Below are positions 46,070 to 59,300 of a stretch of DNA of 64,000 bases, piece after piece. The stretch is from Ehretia macrophylla (Eukaryota; Streptophyta; Magnoliopsida; Boraginales; Ehretiaceae): assembly GCA_037974665.1 (NCBI GenBank), contig CM075769.1, positions 23,524,139 through 23,588,138 on the forward strand, given 5' to 3'. The notes under the pieces are model-generated. The model was given only the letters and a program-made list of their open reading frames with translations, did not search any database and was not told where the DNA came from. Position 1 is the stretch's first letter. Each line of letters starts with the position of its first letter. Position numbers and translations under genes: made by a program.

Positions 46070-47886
46070 TCGAGCCTAGAGTTTGATTAATTCCACAAAA
46101 GGTAAATCTCACCTAACGTTCGAGCGAGAGCTCACACGAAAAAACTAGAGTACTATCGTTGTTTGGGTCAAGTAGGATTCTCACTAAACTCTCGTGAATG
46201 AGCTCACACTTGGCATGTATTTGAAGGGAAGCGTTATATCGTATGAATCAAATTCTATAATTAACAAGAATAAGACGAAAACATTTATGCATAGATCTTT
46301 AAAATGAATAAAGAATGAAATAGCTACTTGAACATCTAAACAGCTCATAGTTTAATTCTAAAAACAAATAGAGTTTTCCGGAATACCTTATTGTGAAGAA
46401 CGAACAAAGAAAACTTCACCTTACTGAATGAGAAGCTCCACACGCTTAGCACAGCTTATGCTCCTCAACTTTGATCTTCCCTCTATCTCAAATCCTAGTT
46501 TAAGTGTTGATCAAGTTTGACTTAGCCTATGGCTCATGTGGTATGGCTATGGTTCAACCTTTGAGCTCTATACAATTAATTAAACTAATTCCAAGTCCAA
46601 ATCTAGTCTACTATTTAAGAATAGAACTTTTCTCCAAGCTTGGAAAAACTGTCTTAAATACTTAGTAGCCTTTAAGACTTTATTTATTTATTTAATCCAA
46701 AATTCAGCCAACTATCAAAATAAAAATTACTTCCACAAATGGAAAGTTTATTTATGACTTCTAGTTGTCAATGGATTATATCATCTCTTCAATTTAGTAA
46801 TTCTTAATTTAGTAAAGACACTTATAAGGTAAATGGCTAGAAGGGGGGACCAAAGACATAATTATCCTTCTATTAAAAATGACCAAAATACCCTTGCTAG
46901 TCTCCTAGCAATATTTTTCCATTTTAACCTTAGTCTATTCCACTAAAAGACTATTGTCGCACTCCAAGATAATTATTGTATGAACATGAGTTAGTGAATA
47001 ATAAATGACGCTTAGTATTTAGACCAACTAAGTGATAATGACTACGCTGCCCCTCAATATTCACTCATAGCCAATACAGGTTTACCAATTCGTACTATCA
47101 CATCTTAGACTACATCTTTTCTCCTTAGAACCTCTAACCCATAATCTAACCATCCTCCGAAAGTTATCCACTCGACCAAGGGAGCGACCCACAAGTGTAA
47201 CAACCAATACATCATGTATTACTATGCACAGATTCAGGATGATCAACCTGGATCATTCTAAAGGAGTGATTAACGTATAGATTCCTTATTGCATATGCAT
47301 GTCCCTTCTAACCAAGTCCAGACACCCAAATCACAAAGCTATTGACCCATATATAAGATCTCACCTATAGTGACTCAAAGTGCAAGAACTCGATTTCATC
47401 AATTTATCCACATATGCTCAAGATTAAGAGCACTGGCCCACTTAGAAGCTTGTAGGTATAAGTGACCTATTTCTTTGATAGTATGTATTTAGAGTATCAC
47501 ACCTATGGTAACCCGTCCAATGCATACACATGCATAAGTGAAGGAAGTTTGAAACCCTATCCATGATCAAGACAGATCACCCTACTGTAAAGGGAACTTA
47601 TTCATAATAAATTCTACCATAGTAGAGTGCCCAGCTCTACTACTTAGTTATGGATTAAAGAGTTTTACTTGATAAGTAACCATGACTTAGACCTTCTGTA
47701 CGTAACCACCACGTAGCTAAGTCAACATTAGAAGTAAAGACCTTACATACATATATATGGAAGTCAAGCACATAAGAGAGAAACATGCTCATAAAAGTAA
47801 GATGACGGTAATTATGCATTGCAAATGTCTAGATATATCAATGACAATGTGCTAGTAGTCTTTTAGGCATACCTATTCCCAACAAT
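46070..47886 (-). mobile_element. Probable minus-strand copia-like LTR
   Basis: The reverse complement begins TGTTGGGAATAGGTATGCC (47,886 downward), a start I associate with plant Ty1-copia LTRs. It runs through non-coding text to a GTGAGATTTACCTTTTGTGG-type end near 46,090. No TSD or PBS was found, so the limits and the class are tentative. Confidence 0.4.
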
Positions 47887-48099
47887 ATTATCTTTTTTAA
47901 ACAATGTGAAGACAAAAATAAAAGGATGGACAAAAGTTCATTTCAATAAAAGAAGAAAGAAGATTACCCCAAGATCAAGGATTGCAACCTTAAGGTTATA
48001 GAAAAGGAAAAAAATCCTAAATAGTAGGGTCTTGAGCATTTGTAGAAAGAAGGTCAAAATATGGCTGGATGACACCATTGCGTTCTTATAATCACATTC

Positions 48100-48942
48100 C
48101 TCGATAGGGACCTCACTTGACCACCATCAAGAGCAATGGTTGAGGGGATGGAGTCCACCAACATGGAGAAGTCTTTGTCATGATACTCTGCTAGAGCTTG
48201 CTTTTAAGCCTCCTGCATGCTCTTGTAGTAATCACAGTAGACCAAGCCAGTAGTGTTAGAGATAAAATCACTAAGCTTTTGACTCACCTTGAAGGCTTCC
48301 AACTATTTCCCTTGCCCGACTTTTTCCATGAAATCTTGCTGACTTGCCTCAGTTGCATCCCGAGCAACCCTCTCCTCAAGTCATTTCTTCTCGAACCTCT
48401 AACTGAAGCGTCAATTTGGCCACTTCAACTTCTAATGACCTGACACAACCCTCTAAGACTTGGACTTTATTATTGGTTTCGGTAAGAGCCTTCATGCTCC
48501 TCTTTGTGGTACAGCTAGCCTTAGTCTTTGAAGTATCAAAAGACTTCTTCAAACTTATGTACTAGAAATAGAGCTTGCCAAAGATGCCTCCGACCCAACC
48601 CATCTCTTGCTTGGTTAACAAGGTAATGAAAGTTATTTGCAACACAAAATAGAATATAGAGGATAACCTAGAAGTCATGAAAATAAAAGTAAAAATTATG
48701 TGACCTCAGAGGTGGCCTTCATCATTTCATCTATGAGAATGGTCGAGGAAAACCCCTTGATGCAAACCTTGTCCTAAGTCCCATCCCAAGTGATCCTTAG
48801 CATCTCAAGAGCAGCAGTAATAATAGTGACAACAAGAGCCTGAAAGACCTCGAGCTCATCAACATTGATGGGCTAGGTCTTGGTGTTACCGACCCCTTGA
48901 AAACTTGTCCTTGAAGTAAGAGGAGGCATGTCAGTCCTTGGG
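48100..48942 (-). pseudogene. Decayed gag-like CDS, downstream half
   Basis: One minus-strand frame in 48,560-48,400 reads SLKKSFDTSKTKA, then MKALTETNNKVQVLEGCVRS and LEVEVAKLTLQ. This is a heptad-like coiled coil typical of the gag-like ORF in some plant gypsy elements. Stops interrupt it, including a TAG at an expected Gln just upstream. The outer solo LTR splits it from its upstream half at 54,078. Confidence 0.5.
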
Positions 48943-49519
48943 TGACGTGTGACACCCCGGCCCGAGCATATAGTTATTTTATTAATTTGCATATATTTAT
49001 TGTATTAATTGGCATATTTCTTGAAAAATGTGCATCGATAATTATTTGCATCGCATTTAGAGAGCGTAAAATTAATGTTAACAGGAGTCGAATACATGAT
49101 AAATAATATGTAAGAACTTAAGTGGGCTTTCTTGGACTATAGAATGATTTAATTTATAATTGGGCCTAGTTAAATAAGTGGAAGAATAATTAAAGCCCAA
49201 CTTGAGCCCATTTAGTTAATTAGCTTATATTATAACATAAAACAAGCAAAAAAAAAAAACAAGAGAGGGTCGGCCAAGAGAGGGAAAGAAGAGAGAGACA
49301 GAGATAGAGAGAAAGAGAGAGAGCTTAGGGTTTGAGAAATTTGGGGAAAAAGAGAAGAAAATGGGGAAAAATAAGGAAGAAGAAATGGAATTTGAACCTT
49401 GCAAAGCTATTTTTCATGCTATTCTTCATGTTTTAGGTGAGAATTTCATGTTATTGTGCATTTCTATTTGATATGTTGTTGTTATAAAGCTTGTTGTAGT
49501 ATAGTTGGTTGATGGTTGA

Positions 49520-52293
49520 TATGAAACTCCACTTTTCTATCTTATCTCGATTTGCGTGTTTTACCTCGTTTTGCGTGAATTGACATGTTTATGTGCTATA
49601 TGACTTAGAATGTGTTAAATATGTGATTAATACTCCTAATACATGCTATGTGTGCATTCATGAAATTTTCATCAAAAACGGCATTGAAAATTTTATCGTC
49701 GATTTTTATGAATAGTATTTTGAACACATGTCTGCTAAAATTTTTACAAGGGTGTTTTAAACGTCTTAAAACCTAGTCCTCTATTATTAATAGACCCATG
49801 TTTGATAAAAATTAATTCTGAAACGGAATAGTAATTTAAATAGACTTTTCGGGCGAAAAGTAGTATTTTTGAGCCAAATAGTAATTTCTTCTAAACCCGA
49901 TTCTTGCATTGACTTTCATTGACCTAGTATATATTAATATAAATGTATTTATATGTGGTATTAAATGATTTTAGATTAATTGTGCATTCAAAAGACATTT
50001 GAAAACAAATAATATGACTTTTCACATTCTTTTGCAGAAATCGAGTTTTAAGCCGACTCGAGTGAAATTGTTTAAATGTAAAACTTCTTGTCATCTAAAA
50101 ATAAAATACTTGAGATAGTTTAGGTGTTGCATAATTAATTTGAGCAAGAGTAGTCATGAAAATGAATTAAAAGACAAGAAAACACTAAAAATAATTAGTT
50201 TCCACCTTTGACTTTCTTTTATTTGTTTGAGCTTTGCTTAATATATCATCAACACACATCAAAAGCTCACAAAACACACTCATTTTACACACACATTACC
50301 GAAATTCTAAGGGGAGGCAAAACAAAGGCATTTTCAAGGTTTTTCAAAGCATTTTTTACATAGATTTTGTAATTCAAGTCCAAATCACTTCATTCAAAGC
50401 TTGATTTCACTTGTTGGGCATCCATTCTGCACATTTCTTGCATCAAAACACATCAAAGGTGAGAGAAAAATTCTAGATCTCAAAAGTCATATTTTATATT
50501 TTTGCTTATAATTGCACTTTGAACCGTTAGAATGTTAATTTGAAGTTATATTATTGCTCAGTGCATGCTAAGGATTGTTTATGTGTATTACTACGAGATT
50601 TGAACCATTGTAGCGAAATTATTTACTTTTGGGTATTTAAAGTTAATAGATTAGCCATTTGATGAATAACTTGAGTTGTTATGGTTGAAATCGATTGCCG
50701 TTGATTTTTAAAAGTTTATTAATTATGTGGTAACGCCGTTATAAGGTCGAATTTTCGATTACGATGTTTGTGTGAAAATCCAGAAATTTCAGCCTAGGTG
50801 CATTGAGGTTTTAGGGTTTTTGGGCTTGATTTTGATGTGTCTTGGTTGGTTTCCGAGAGGGCTAATGTAGTTGACTAAATGGGTGAGTGTTAGAAACTGA
50901 TTTGGGCTTGTTTGGATTAGTAGAATGTAAGATATGATTATTTGAAGTTTAGGTTGTCTTTCTTTAAATTGTTGAATTGATCCTTTAGATGATTGGGTGG
51001 TGTTTGAGTGATTGAATTGTGAGTTGTTAATGGTTAGATTAGGGTTTGATTGTGTGTTTAATGCATGTTGAGTTGGATGGCCTACTTTGTCATTTAACTT
51101 AATTGTTTCCTGATTATATAGTTGTTGATTGTTAAATGTTGTTTAATTGATTGGTAAAATATGGATTAATTGATTATTGATTGTTGTTACAAAACTATGG
51201 GTAGCGCGCTCGGAGTTAATCCGGGGTGTTACATTGTTAATTGAATGATGATTATTGAGTACGAGAATCAGGCACTTTTGTTGCTGATCTCTCGGAATAT
51301 TGATGATTATTGAGTACGGGAATCGGGCACTTTTGTTGCTGATCTCTCAAAATATTGATTGATTATTGATTACGGGAATCAGGCACTTTCGTTGCTGATC
51401 TCTCGGTTTATTTATGTTGAGTCTCATTGTTGTGAGCTTTGATAATGTTGTGTCACCTCGGGAAGCATCTCGGGCTGCGGGCACAGTTATCATGGCTACT
51501 CCCTATCTTGCCTGGGCGGAGAGGCCATGGGGTGTGGGTCTAGGTCAAGGTACCTTAGGATTGTGTCATTGAGTTTGGAGGAGTTGCTGACATCGAATTG
51601 GTGTATGGAGCTTCATCAGCAAATGTATCGTATCCTTATTGTATGTTTACAGTTATTACTATTGTTGCATTTATAATGATTATTGATGTTCATTGTGTGT
51701 TTACTGCTCAAATGATGATTTTCAAGGAGTATAGTAAATACTGTTAGAGATCTATTGGATCCTCACTGGGCTTATTTTATATAAGCTCACTCTCAATTAT
51801 TGCATGCATGCAGGTGTTACTGAACTTGACTACGGGTACGTGCCTCTTGATGAGGAAAATGTGCCTATCGTGGATGAGTCTTATGTGCAGGAGTCTTTGC
51901 CATGAGATTGTTTGTAGTTGATGTATTATGATGTATTATAAACTTACTTTAACTTAAAGACTTATGTATGATGGTTTACTAGTTTTTCTTTTGATCATGT
52001 TTAGATTACTAAATTGGTTTATAATCTATTTGGAAATGTATGTATAGCCTATGTATTATGTTGGAACGAAGGCGCGTAACTATGAAAGAGTTGATGAAAG
52101 AATGTTTAATGTATGAAGTGGTTGTGTTGTATGTTGTTAATTTGATTGTGGAATTGGTTGGTAATTTATGGAGACATGCATGTTGTTCTTAAGGGTTGGT
52201 TTAGAGCCCTGATGTTCATGTTGTTGTCGTTATGCTGCCGAAATTCCGTTGCGTCCTGACTGATCGTAGGAGGGGTCGAGTTGTGGCATGACA
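49520..52293 (+). mobile_element. Inner solo LTR of the G1 family (2774 bp)
   Basis: It starts TATGAAACTCC (G1: TGTGAAACCC) and ends GGGGTCGAGTTGTGGCATGACA. The perfect 5-bp duplication GTTGA lies at 49,515-49,519 and 52,294-52,298. It is about 400 bp longer than the G1 LTR because of extra sequence near 49,900-50,030 and a minisatellite at 51,247-51,408. It arose by insertion into the outer LTR followed by LTR-LTR recombination. Confidence 0.9.
51247..51408. repeat. Minisatellite of three ~56-bp units in the inner solo LTR
   Basis: Units contain GATTATTGAGTACGGGAATC, GGGCACTTTTGTTGCTGAT and CTCTC. The three copies are adjacent with a few changes and are absent from the G1 LTR. Confidence 0.88.
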
Positions 52294-53416
52294 GTTGAAG
52301 CTATAAGAGCATGTGATGTTAGCTATTGAATGTAAAGATTAAAGTATTAACTATTTAATACTTGTGTAGTTGTTTCTTGAGTGTTGTTGTAGTTGTAGCT
52401 ATTGTTTTGCTATCATGATCAAATGTGAAGATAAAGTGTTTGATTAATGGTCTAAGTGAAGTCTTGAACTAGATACATAGCAAGAAATGGTCATAGCTAG
52501 CTAAACATGTAAATAATGGCTTGAAAGTGAATTAGTGCAAATATGAGTAATTTGGACAGATTGCGCAACTGAATTGTAAAGCTCGTTTGGCATAGCAACA
52601 TTGTTAGAATTGGCTGAATTTTTAGTATGTTGTACCCAAGACCTTGAGGAACAAACTTTCTTTTAAGTGCAAGTTATGAATTGATCGTTAAGATGCATTT
52701 TTAGAGCCAAAACAGTAAGCTTCTGATTCTCGCGTAGGTGCAGGGCTGATTGTGCAGTAAACTTCTAGGGGACATAACTTGATGAATATAGCTTTGAATT
52801 AGGATTCATTTGATGCTAACCCATATACACTTAATGAACTACACGTCTGTGCAATTTCAGAGCTTTTAGAGAACATTAAGAATGGTAACCAAATCAGTAA
52901 CCTCATGCATGTGCAGTCTAGAATTTCAGCTTATATCACCAAGTACTTATGTTGTGTTAATGGAATTATTGATTGAATATGTTGCTATCGTGTTGAATGT
53001 GAGAAGCTATTAGCTATCAATGTGAATTATTGTTATCTATGTGCAAGCGGTTGAGTGATAAAGAATGGTTCCAGTGCAAGAATACTAGAACTATAACTTC
53101 AATTAGAGCATGTTTTATCGCTTATATCAATTGCTAACTATTTATGTGCTCATCGAATTACTGTTAAGTGTTATCTCGTGTATCTCATATCGTTGGTTGC
53201 GCAACCATGTCGTTCGGGACAGATGTGTTGGGCCTTTACTGGGCGGCAGCGGGCTTGCCAGAGGTTGGTTGGCCAACCTCCGTGCCCTATTCCCTCACCC
53301 GCTTGTTCAGGAGATTGTCTTAGGGTGTTGGGTCGTAGGATTATTGGAGTACAACCGAAGTATACCCATTGGAGTGAATGGGCTTTACCAGCATTATTAT
53401 CGTGTTCGTGCTTATA

Positions 53417-53450
53417 ATCGTGATCGTGATCGTGATCGTGATCGTGATCG
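53417..53450. repeat. (GATCGT)n repeat in the outer solo LTR
   Basis: Five to six tandem copies of the hexamer GATCGT, giving an Asp/Arg or His/Asp alternation if translated. The related LTRs lack it. Confidence 0.9.
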
Positions 53451-54077
53451 AATTGGAATGATAAAGGTTGAGTCGAAATCGTATCCTTTTTATATGTGTT
53501 ATCTAGCTTCATGAACTGGAGTGATTGTCTCGTATTGATATTAGACCCTTGTACTTATATTTATGTACTTATTATTTGCTTATATGCAATGCACGAAAAG
53601 GTTTTCGAAATCCTCCCCCCCCCCTGCATTTTTATTTTCTCCCTCACTGAGTGTAGTGTATGCTCACTCCTCTTCTTTAACATTTTCAGGTGTAGCAAGG
53701 TGAAATTGAAGTACTTTGCAAGTTGTTTGGGCCTACTATGCTTGGAGTGTCATTTTGCTCATAATAGTTTATAAGTTTGCCTTGTAAATGTCAATAGAAT
53801 GTGAGGAGTTTGTGAAACATCATGAAGTTGTAACAAATGTATACTTGTCTAGTTTGGGATTTGTGATGTTAATGAACTTGGGTTGTAAAAGATAAAAGTT
53901 TAAGTGGTGTTGAATGCTTGTTGTGGTGAGATTGCTTGATTGTATAGGTTTTGATTTTGGATTGACCTAAGTACAAGGAAAACTCTATCTGTTTTCCCTC
54001 ATTTTCTTGCCTTGGGGATTGGATCGGGTTGTTACTATTGGTCCCGGTTACGCGAGGAATCGGGGCATTACATGACT

Positions 54078-54560
54078 CGTACTTGTACCACTTATAGGAG
54101 GTGCCAAAAGTTGTTATCTCCTTAGGTTGACCCTACCAGGTGTCGTCCTTGGTTGCTTGTTGGGTTGGAAAGAAGAGCTTTGGACATTTTTTTGCTTATT
54201 GGCCACAACCTCTTGCCTCTAGAAGTTTTATTCTTCGAGCTGCTTGGCTATCCTCTCAACAATAGGAAGAACTGATCTCATGTCCATCCCTACAAATCTA
54301 GTAATATTAAAATTAAAGAGAGAAAGAATTTCATTTCTACGTAGCTAAAAGTTGATGAATTCAAAAGAAGTTATATCGACATTGGCAAGAAGATCTACTA
54401 ATACTAAGTTTGAAGTCCCAGCCTCACCCAGGGTAGGATCAACAGTTTGGGAAGGACTGAAAAGACCCTACCTATTAATGGCATCGTACTCGAGAAAAGG
54501 AAGAGTCCTAGTAATCTCTAATTCCCGAAGAACCTTGAAGGCAATGTGCTAGTTGGCATT
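54078..54560 (-). pseudogene. Decayed gag-like CDS, upstream half
   Basis: The minus-strand continuation of 48,100-48,942 across the outer solo LTR. One frame near 54,285-54,240 reads MDMRSVLPIVERIAKQLEE before a stop. It has no clear catalytic or zinc-knuckle motif. It is called only because it is collinear with the coiled-coil half once the LTR is set aside. Confidence 0.35.
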
Positions 54561-56760
54561 TAAGATTAGGGTTTAGTTGTCCTCCTCCCTTAGGTGACCC
54601 CATACTGTAGGGATTTCCCATCCCAAGGAAGACACAATGAAACCCTTGTTTGAAAATGGCCAAGTGGTCAAGGGGAATAATAAAGCATAGAGTTGACCCA
54701 CGTGTATAAAGAAAAGTACCGACTAGTATAAAGATACAAGAGGAGCGCCCGACCAAGATAAATGCACAAAGGAATCATGTGGTAACAAAAAAAGTGCCTA
54801 AGCTAGCAAATTGCGAAAGATAAGGCAAGCAAATGAAGTAAGTGAAAAATGAATACGAAAGGCCTCAATGTTAGAGGATGAATCAGCAGTAAGAAAATTT
54901 GAAAAGGGGTAGGAAGATGAAGAGACACCATCTTAAAAGACGAAAAGGCGTAGCATGTCATTGGTCCAAACGAGGAGACGTAAGAGCATGAAAAACAAAG
55001 AGATGTAATAGTTAGCATGATGTGACCTTCAGTACGAGAAGCCTGACCTAATGTAAGAAATCAATTTCTCAAACCTTTAGTAAAGCTCTAAAAAATCGAT
55101 AGGTCAAGCGATACAGGTATAATTCCTAATTTCAAGGTCTAACATAGCCGAGCATATAGTTCGTATGGTTAGCCAAAGTTCTCGATGTGTACATCATAGA
55201 GCTGATTAGAAGCCGTAATCGACAAACCACTCAAGGCCACAAAAGAAGTCCTTTGGAACCTTAGCAAAATACATGAGAGATTTCATGAGTAAGGACTGCA
55301 ATATCTAGGAATCATCTCGAGGAACGCTTCACTTTCTCATATGTAAAGCAAATCTCTTGGAGAGGGCCCATGCGCTCGTAAATTCCTAGAGACCCTGTCT
55401 AAAGTATAAATATCCCCTTGCACAACAAGCAATGATAATGAATTCTATCCATTCTCATTCTCTTTAAATTATGACACATTGAATTTTTATATAACGATTA
55501 CTGATTTAATTGTCCGAACCTATCTCAGAGAATTAAATCCCATTATTTGCTCTTTGGACCCCATTTCATCCTTAAAGCTACAATCTTCAAAACTCTATGG
55601 TGTAATAATTTTCAACGGTTAATTAATCGTTAATTTATGAAAACTTGAAGGGCCCCATATTCCACTTTATTGGACCATGAAATTTCACCTAATTGGTACA
55701 ACTTATTGTCAAAGTATATACAAAAACTATATAGTTGGCTCATTTGGGATCACGTCCACCATGTCATCAATGGCCTCCAACGAAACATAAGAGCCACAAG
55801 ATTCTCTTGTCCGATGCTGACATGTCGACGTGGCATATTCCCTTTTGCCTAGAGTCAGGCCACGGTAAATACACACATCATTGTGGCTCCATTTTAGGTG
55901 GGGTCCTAGCCACCGCCCAACCTTAGATCAACTTTATATCTTTACAGAGAATACATACATACATACGTAACCAAACGAGGATCACCTCGCAAACTTTGTG
56001 ATTGAGATTTGATGTTTATAAATTGTAAAGATTATCGTACTATAATTATATTTAAATTTGTAAATACTAAATTTTGTTCATAACATGATAATATGAACAG
56101 ATCAAACTTGAAAAGTATCACGTTAAATGAGTTGTTAATATTTTTCAAGTTTAGTTTCTTATCTTGAATAATCTAATTGATAATGTAGTTTACTTTAAGT
56201 AGTCACTTATTTTAATATAAGAAGAATATGATATTGTTATATACAACGTAAATAAATTTAGTAACTCATCGGAGATTGGGGGTATGCATTTTTGGGTAGT
56301 AAGAGTTGTAGTTGCAATTAATTCCAAATTTTTTTTAAATATATGTGTAGTTCTAGGATATTTGAGAATATTTTTGTCTAAAAGATGTATTAGCTTTCAA
56401 TTAAAAAATTATATATAAATATTAAATTATATTTTATGATTTTTATTAAAACAAAATTTTATCGGAGGCAATGCAGTAACTAAGCTCACATTTTTTATAC
56501 TTTTCTTGAACGTGCCATTGGAGAGTTGGAGGAAAACGTACGATGCTTGCTAATGCTATACGAATACCTAGACGCATGTTTTACGTATCTCGTGTTTATA
56601 CACAAACTTTGTTATTTCTCCCTTAGGTAAGAAAAACATAAGCTTCCAAAATTTCATGTTATGTGTATCGAGATCTGCATAAACCATATCGTCTTTGGAT
56701 CTCTAATTAAGATATTAATATTTTTATGATCTTTGGTCTATTGCTCTTAATCCTAAAAAG
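54561..56760. other. Intergenic, no gene recognised
   Basis: A mix of possibly retroelement-derived DNA (to about 55,640, with a TATAAATA-like box near 55,407) and AT-rich unique-looking sequence. No ORF with a recognisable domain. Confidence 0.4.
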
Positions 56761-56764
56761 CAAA

Positions 56765-56875
56765 CAAAATGGCCGTTAGGACTTTGATCTAATGGTAAGG
56801 TTATTTGCGGTATATAAGAGGTTAGGAACCCTAATCTTACTAATTATGTTATTTCCTCAATAAAAAAAAAAGCAG
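56765..56875 (+). repeat. Possible tRNA-derived SINE fragment
   Basis: TTTGATCTAATGGTAAGG (56,783) resembles a pol III A box region. GAGGTTAGGAACCCTAA (56,819) resembles a decayed B box (GGTTCGAANCC). An A-run follows at 56,862. This layout fits a plant SINE remnant, but the boxes are degenerate and no target duplication is clear. Confidence 0.3.
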
Positions 56876-59150
56876 CAAAAATGTTGTTCTTGACCTATAA
56901 TCAGATAGATTAGATGCAAATAAGAGGCTGTAACAAGTATAATTCCCACTAATCTACAAAATCTTATAAAAAGTTTATTCATACAATTATATTTTTAATT
57001 TAAAAAATTAATTTAATCTCTACTTGCTCTTATTTATAGGTCCTATTAAAAAAATATTTAAATCTATCACTGTCTAAAATTAGGTTTAAACTACTATGAT
57101 TATTACTAGTGATCTACTGAGGCGGACAGGATGAGAAATTCAGTGCTCATGACAAAGATCCAGCGTGGCATATCTGACTGCAAGCAGGTGGTCCCAAGTC
57201 ACGAGTGTACGACTGGGAAAGCATCTACAAATGGGACCCACAAATTGCACAATTTTAGAAAGGGCGGTTTTCTTTTGTTTTTTTGTTTTTTTTGGTCAAA
57301 GAAGGGGCGGTTTTCAATCAAATTGAGATTGAATGGAAAAGGTCGCCACGTCAGCGTCTAATTGAATATCCTTGGAGTGTAATAAGAATCGTTTTTTGTT
57401 TTGTCAAAATGTAATAAGAATCGCTGTTTGCAAACATTGGTCCCATTTCGAACACCGGCCTACCACTCAACTAGTTTAGCTTTTGAGTCTTGTCAATACA
57501 TCAAAACGGATAGTTTTCAATGGTTTCATATTTTTTATTTTGACTACAAGAGCAAAATGAACTAACTTTAGTTGAAACACTATTCGGCAGCCGTTAAAAA
57601 AATGGGAGCCGTTCAAAAAAGTGTAAATATTATTTCGTTAATGAGTTATTGTTATTTTCATTGTGATTTTGAACACCTTTTTTTTTTTTTTTTTTTGGGT
57701 CGGAGATTTTGAAAACTTATTCACCTAATTACCCATATGATATGTAGTAGCTACAACAGTTAAATGAGATTCAATAATTGAAATACCAACATACACTTCG
57801 GCTGTAAAAAAAAAAAAAAAAACTAAATAAAAAGGAAACATAAGCTTTGGCAAATTCCTGTTAAAAGAGAAAACCTAATGGTACAATGGATTGTTCCCGA
57901 CGATTTAAAGAGAAGTAATTAATTAACACCTTATGGAAAAGAAGGGGTATACTGCTTTGCCCAATTACTAATGATTCATTTGGAGTTTTACAAAATGAAA
58001 CGAATATTAAATAACAAATAGATTTTAGACCTGTCTCCGATTCTTAATAATATATAATTACCTGATTTAACGCCTCGAGCGTGAGTTTTTGGATTTAACA
58101 GTTCCATTAATTAATTTGACTAATTTGAACTAAAAGATATAGCAACTTATCAATAAAGAGCAAAGAGTTGTCGTACTACTCCACTTATAGACCAATTTAA
58201 TATAAGAGTTTAATTTTACATTGCTAGGGATGAACTAAGGCTTGATGACAATTTTATTCGTGTTTCAGTAAAGGGTTTTCTTATTTTCATTTTGTAGTAA
58301 TATTATACTACTTTTAGTTGCTTATATGTTAAGGTGAGATATTATGCTACATGACAACCTAATCTGCATTGCATCGCATGATTATATCAAACAAGTCCCA
58401 TGGTCACACATGATCTTGTTCATTTGGATGATTTATTTATTAGTTTATCATCTCATCTAAAAGTTTAAATTATTAGATAAACGTTTATTAAATTTATTAA
58501 TTATACTTGTTTTGCTTCTTACACGCGAATAGATTTATTTTCCTTATAAATGGATGGTAGTGAAACTTGAACCTAATACCGTCCGATAATCTGAGTTCTG
58601 ATACCATATCAAATAACTAACGCATCATCTAAAAACTTAAACTGTTAAAAAGAGATTTTGCCATAGTCGAATTAAAATGTCTAGCTCGATAACATGTTTT
58701 CCTTAAACAAAACATATTGATGTTAATTATACTCACTTTTTAAAGTGGTAGATTTTGCCAGGGTCGAATTAATCATACCTAATCGTTATAGCAAGTCGAA
58801 TAGAAATCATGGAACATGAAAGCATGATAGCCCCAGTCGCTTACAAGCCCTACTGCACAAAACACAGAACAGGCCATTCAAGAAAAAGCTTCGATATCAA
58901 TGTGAAAAAATGGCCTCCACCATGTGGCATTGCCATCCACAAAGCTATATATAACATTTAATAATAGTGAAACCTCATCAAAGAAAATACTTTAATTTTT
59001 CCTAAAGTAAAAAACATTCACAACTAGACACGCTAATAATGTCCTTCCTGTCACTGATCATATGCATGGATGAGATGTCAATTTGCTAAGATTCTTTTAG
59101 TGCTCCCATTCCTCACATCAATTATTAAATTAATTAGCTGTTGATTTTAT
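56876..59150. other. Upstream intergenic region
   Basis: AT-rich DNA with several poly-A/poly-T runs (57,678-57,697; 57,807-57,821). A TCTGATACCAT near 58,594 resembles a minus-strand iMet PBS without an adjacent LTR I can define. No gene was recognised. It includes the promoter-distal region of the gene at 59,286. Confidence 0.45.
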
Positions 59151-59155
59151 ACGTC

Positions 59156-59163
59156 TATATATA
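59156..59163 (+). promoter_or_regulatory. TATA box of the acidic-protein gene
   Basis: TATATATA lies in CGTCTATATATAGCC, 123 bp before the ATG, followed by a CT/CA-rich leader typical of plant 5' UTRs. Transcription would begin near 59,190. Confidence 0.7.
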
Positions 59164-59285
59164 GCCTTCACATTGATCGTTTCTCTTCACCACATTCACA
59201 AATCACAAGCACTACCTTCTCTATTAAGCCATTTCAATCTATTCTTCAATCTTTTTCCAACTCACTCTTACTATCTTCAATTGCA

Positions 59286-59300
59286 ATGGCCACTGTTGAG
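59286..59300 (+). CDS. Acidic Ala/Glu/Pro/Val-rich protein, exon 1 (5 codons)
   Basis: ATGGCCACTGTTGAG encodes MATVE. The context CTTCAATTGCAATGGCC has a good plant start (AATGGC). A GT splice donor follows at 59,301 (GAG/GTATTAG), and exon 2 opens in phase 0 at 60,122. I chose this start over a Met within the intron because it lies at the right distance behind a TATA box and leader, gives a clean acidic protein, and MATVEV-type starts occur in this kind of plant protein. The exon is far too short for standard ORF finding. Confidence 0.75.

Larger units (their letters stand above)
48948..54072 (+). mobile_element. Outer solo LTR (2346 bp without its nested insert)
   Basis: It begins TGTGACACCCCGGCCCGAGC and ends ATCGGGGCATTACA. 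Flanking duplications are TGACG (48,943-48,947) and TGACT (54,073-54,077), with one mismatch. It is related to the LTR pieces at 28,206-29,161 and to G2, through the shared GGCAGCGGGCTTGCCAG and GGGTGTTGGGTCGTAGG at 53,245-53,340. Inside it, a second solo LTR occupies 49,520-52,293. No internal retroelement sequence is present. Confidence 0.85.

Noticed and set aside
51247-51408. Regular repeats resembling a short CRISPR array
   Set aside because: The units are contiguous without unique spacers, and lie in a plant LTR.
56783-56835. tRNA gene
   Set aside because: The A- and B-box-like words are degenerate and no cloverleaf can be drawn; at best it is a SINE remnant.
58585-58620. TCTGATACCAT as a retrotransposon PBS
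   Set aside because: No LTR end next to it and no downstream gag; it may be an old fragment, but I cannot support an element.
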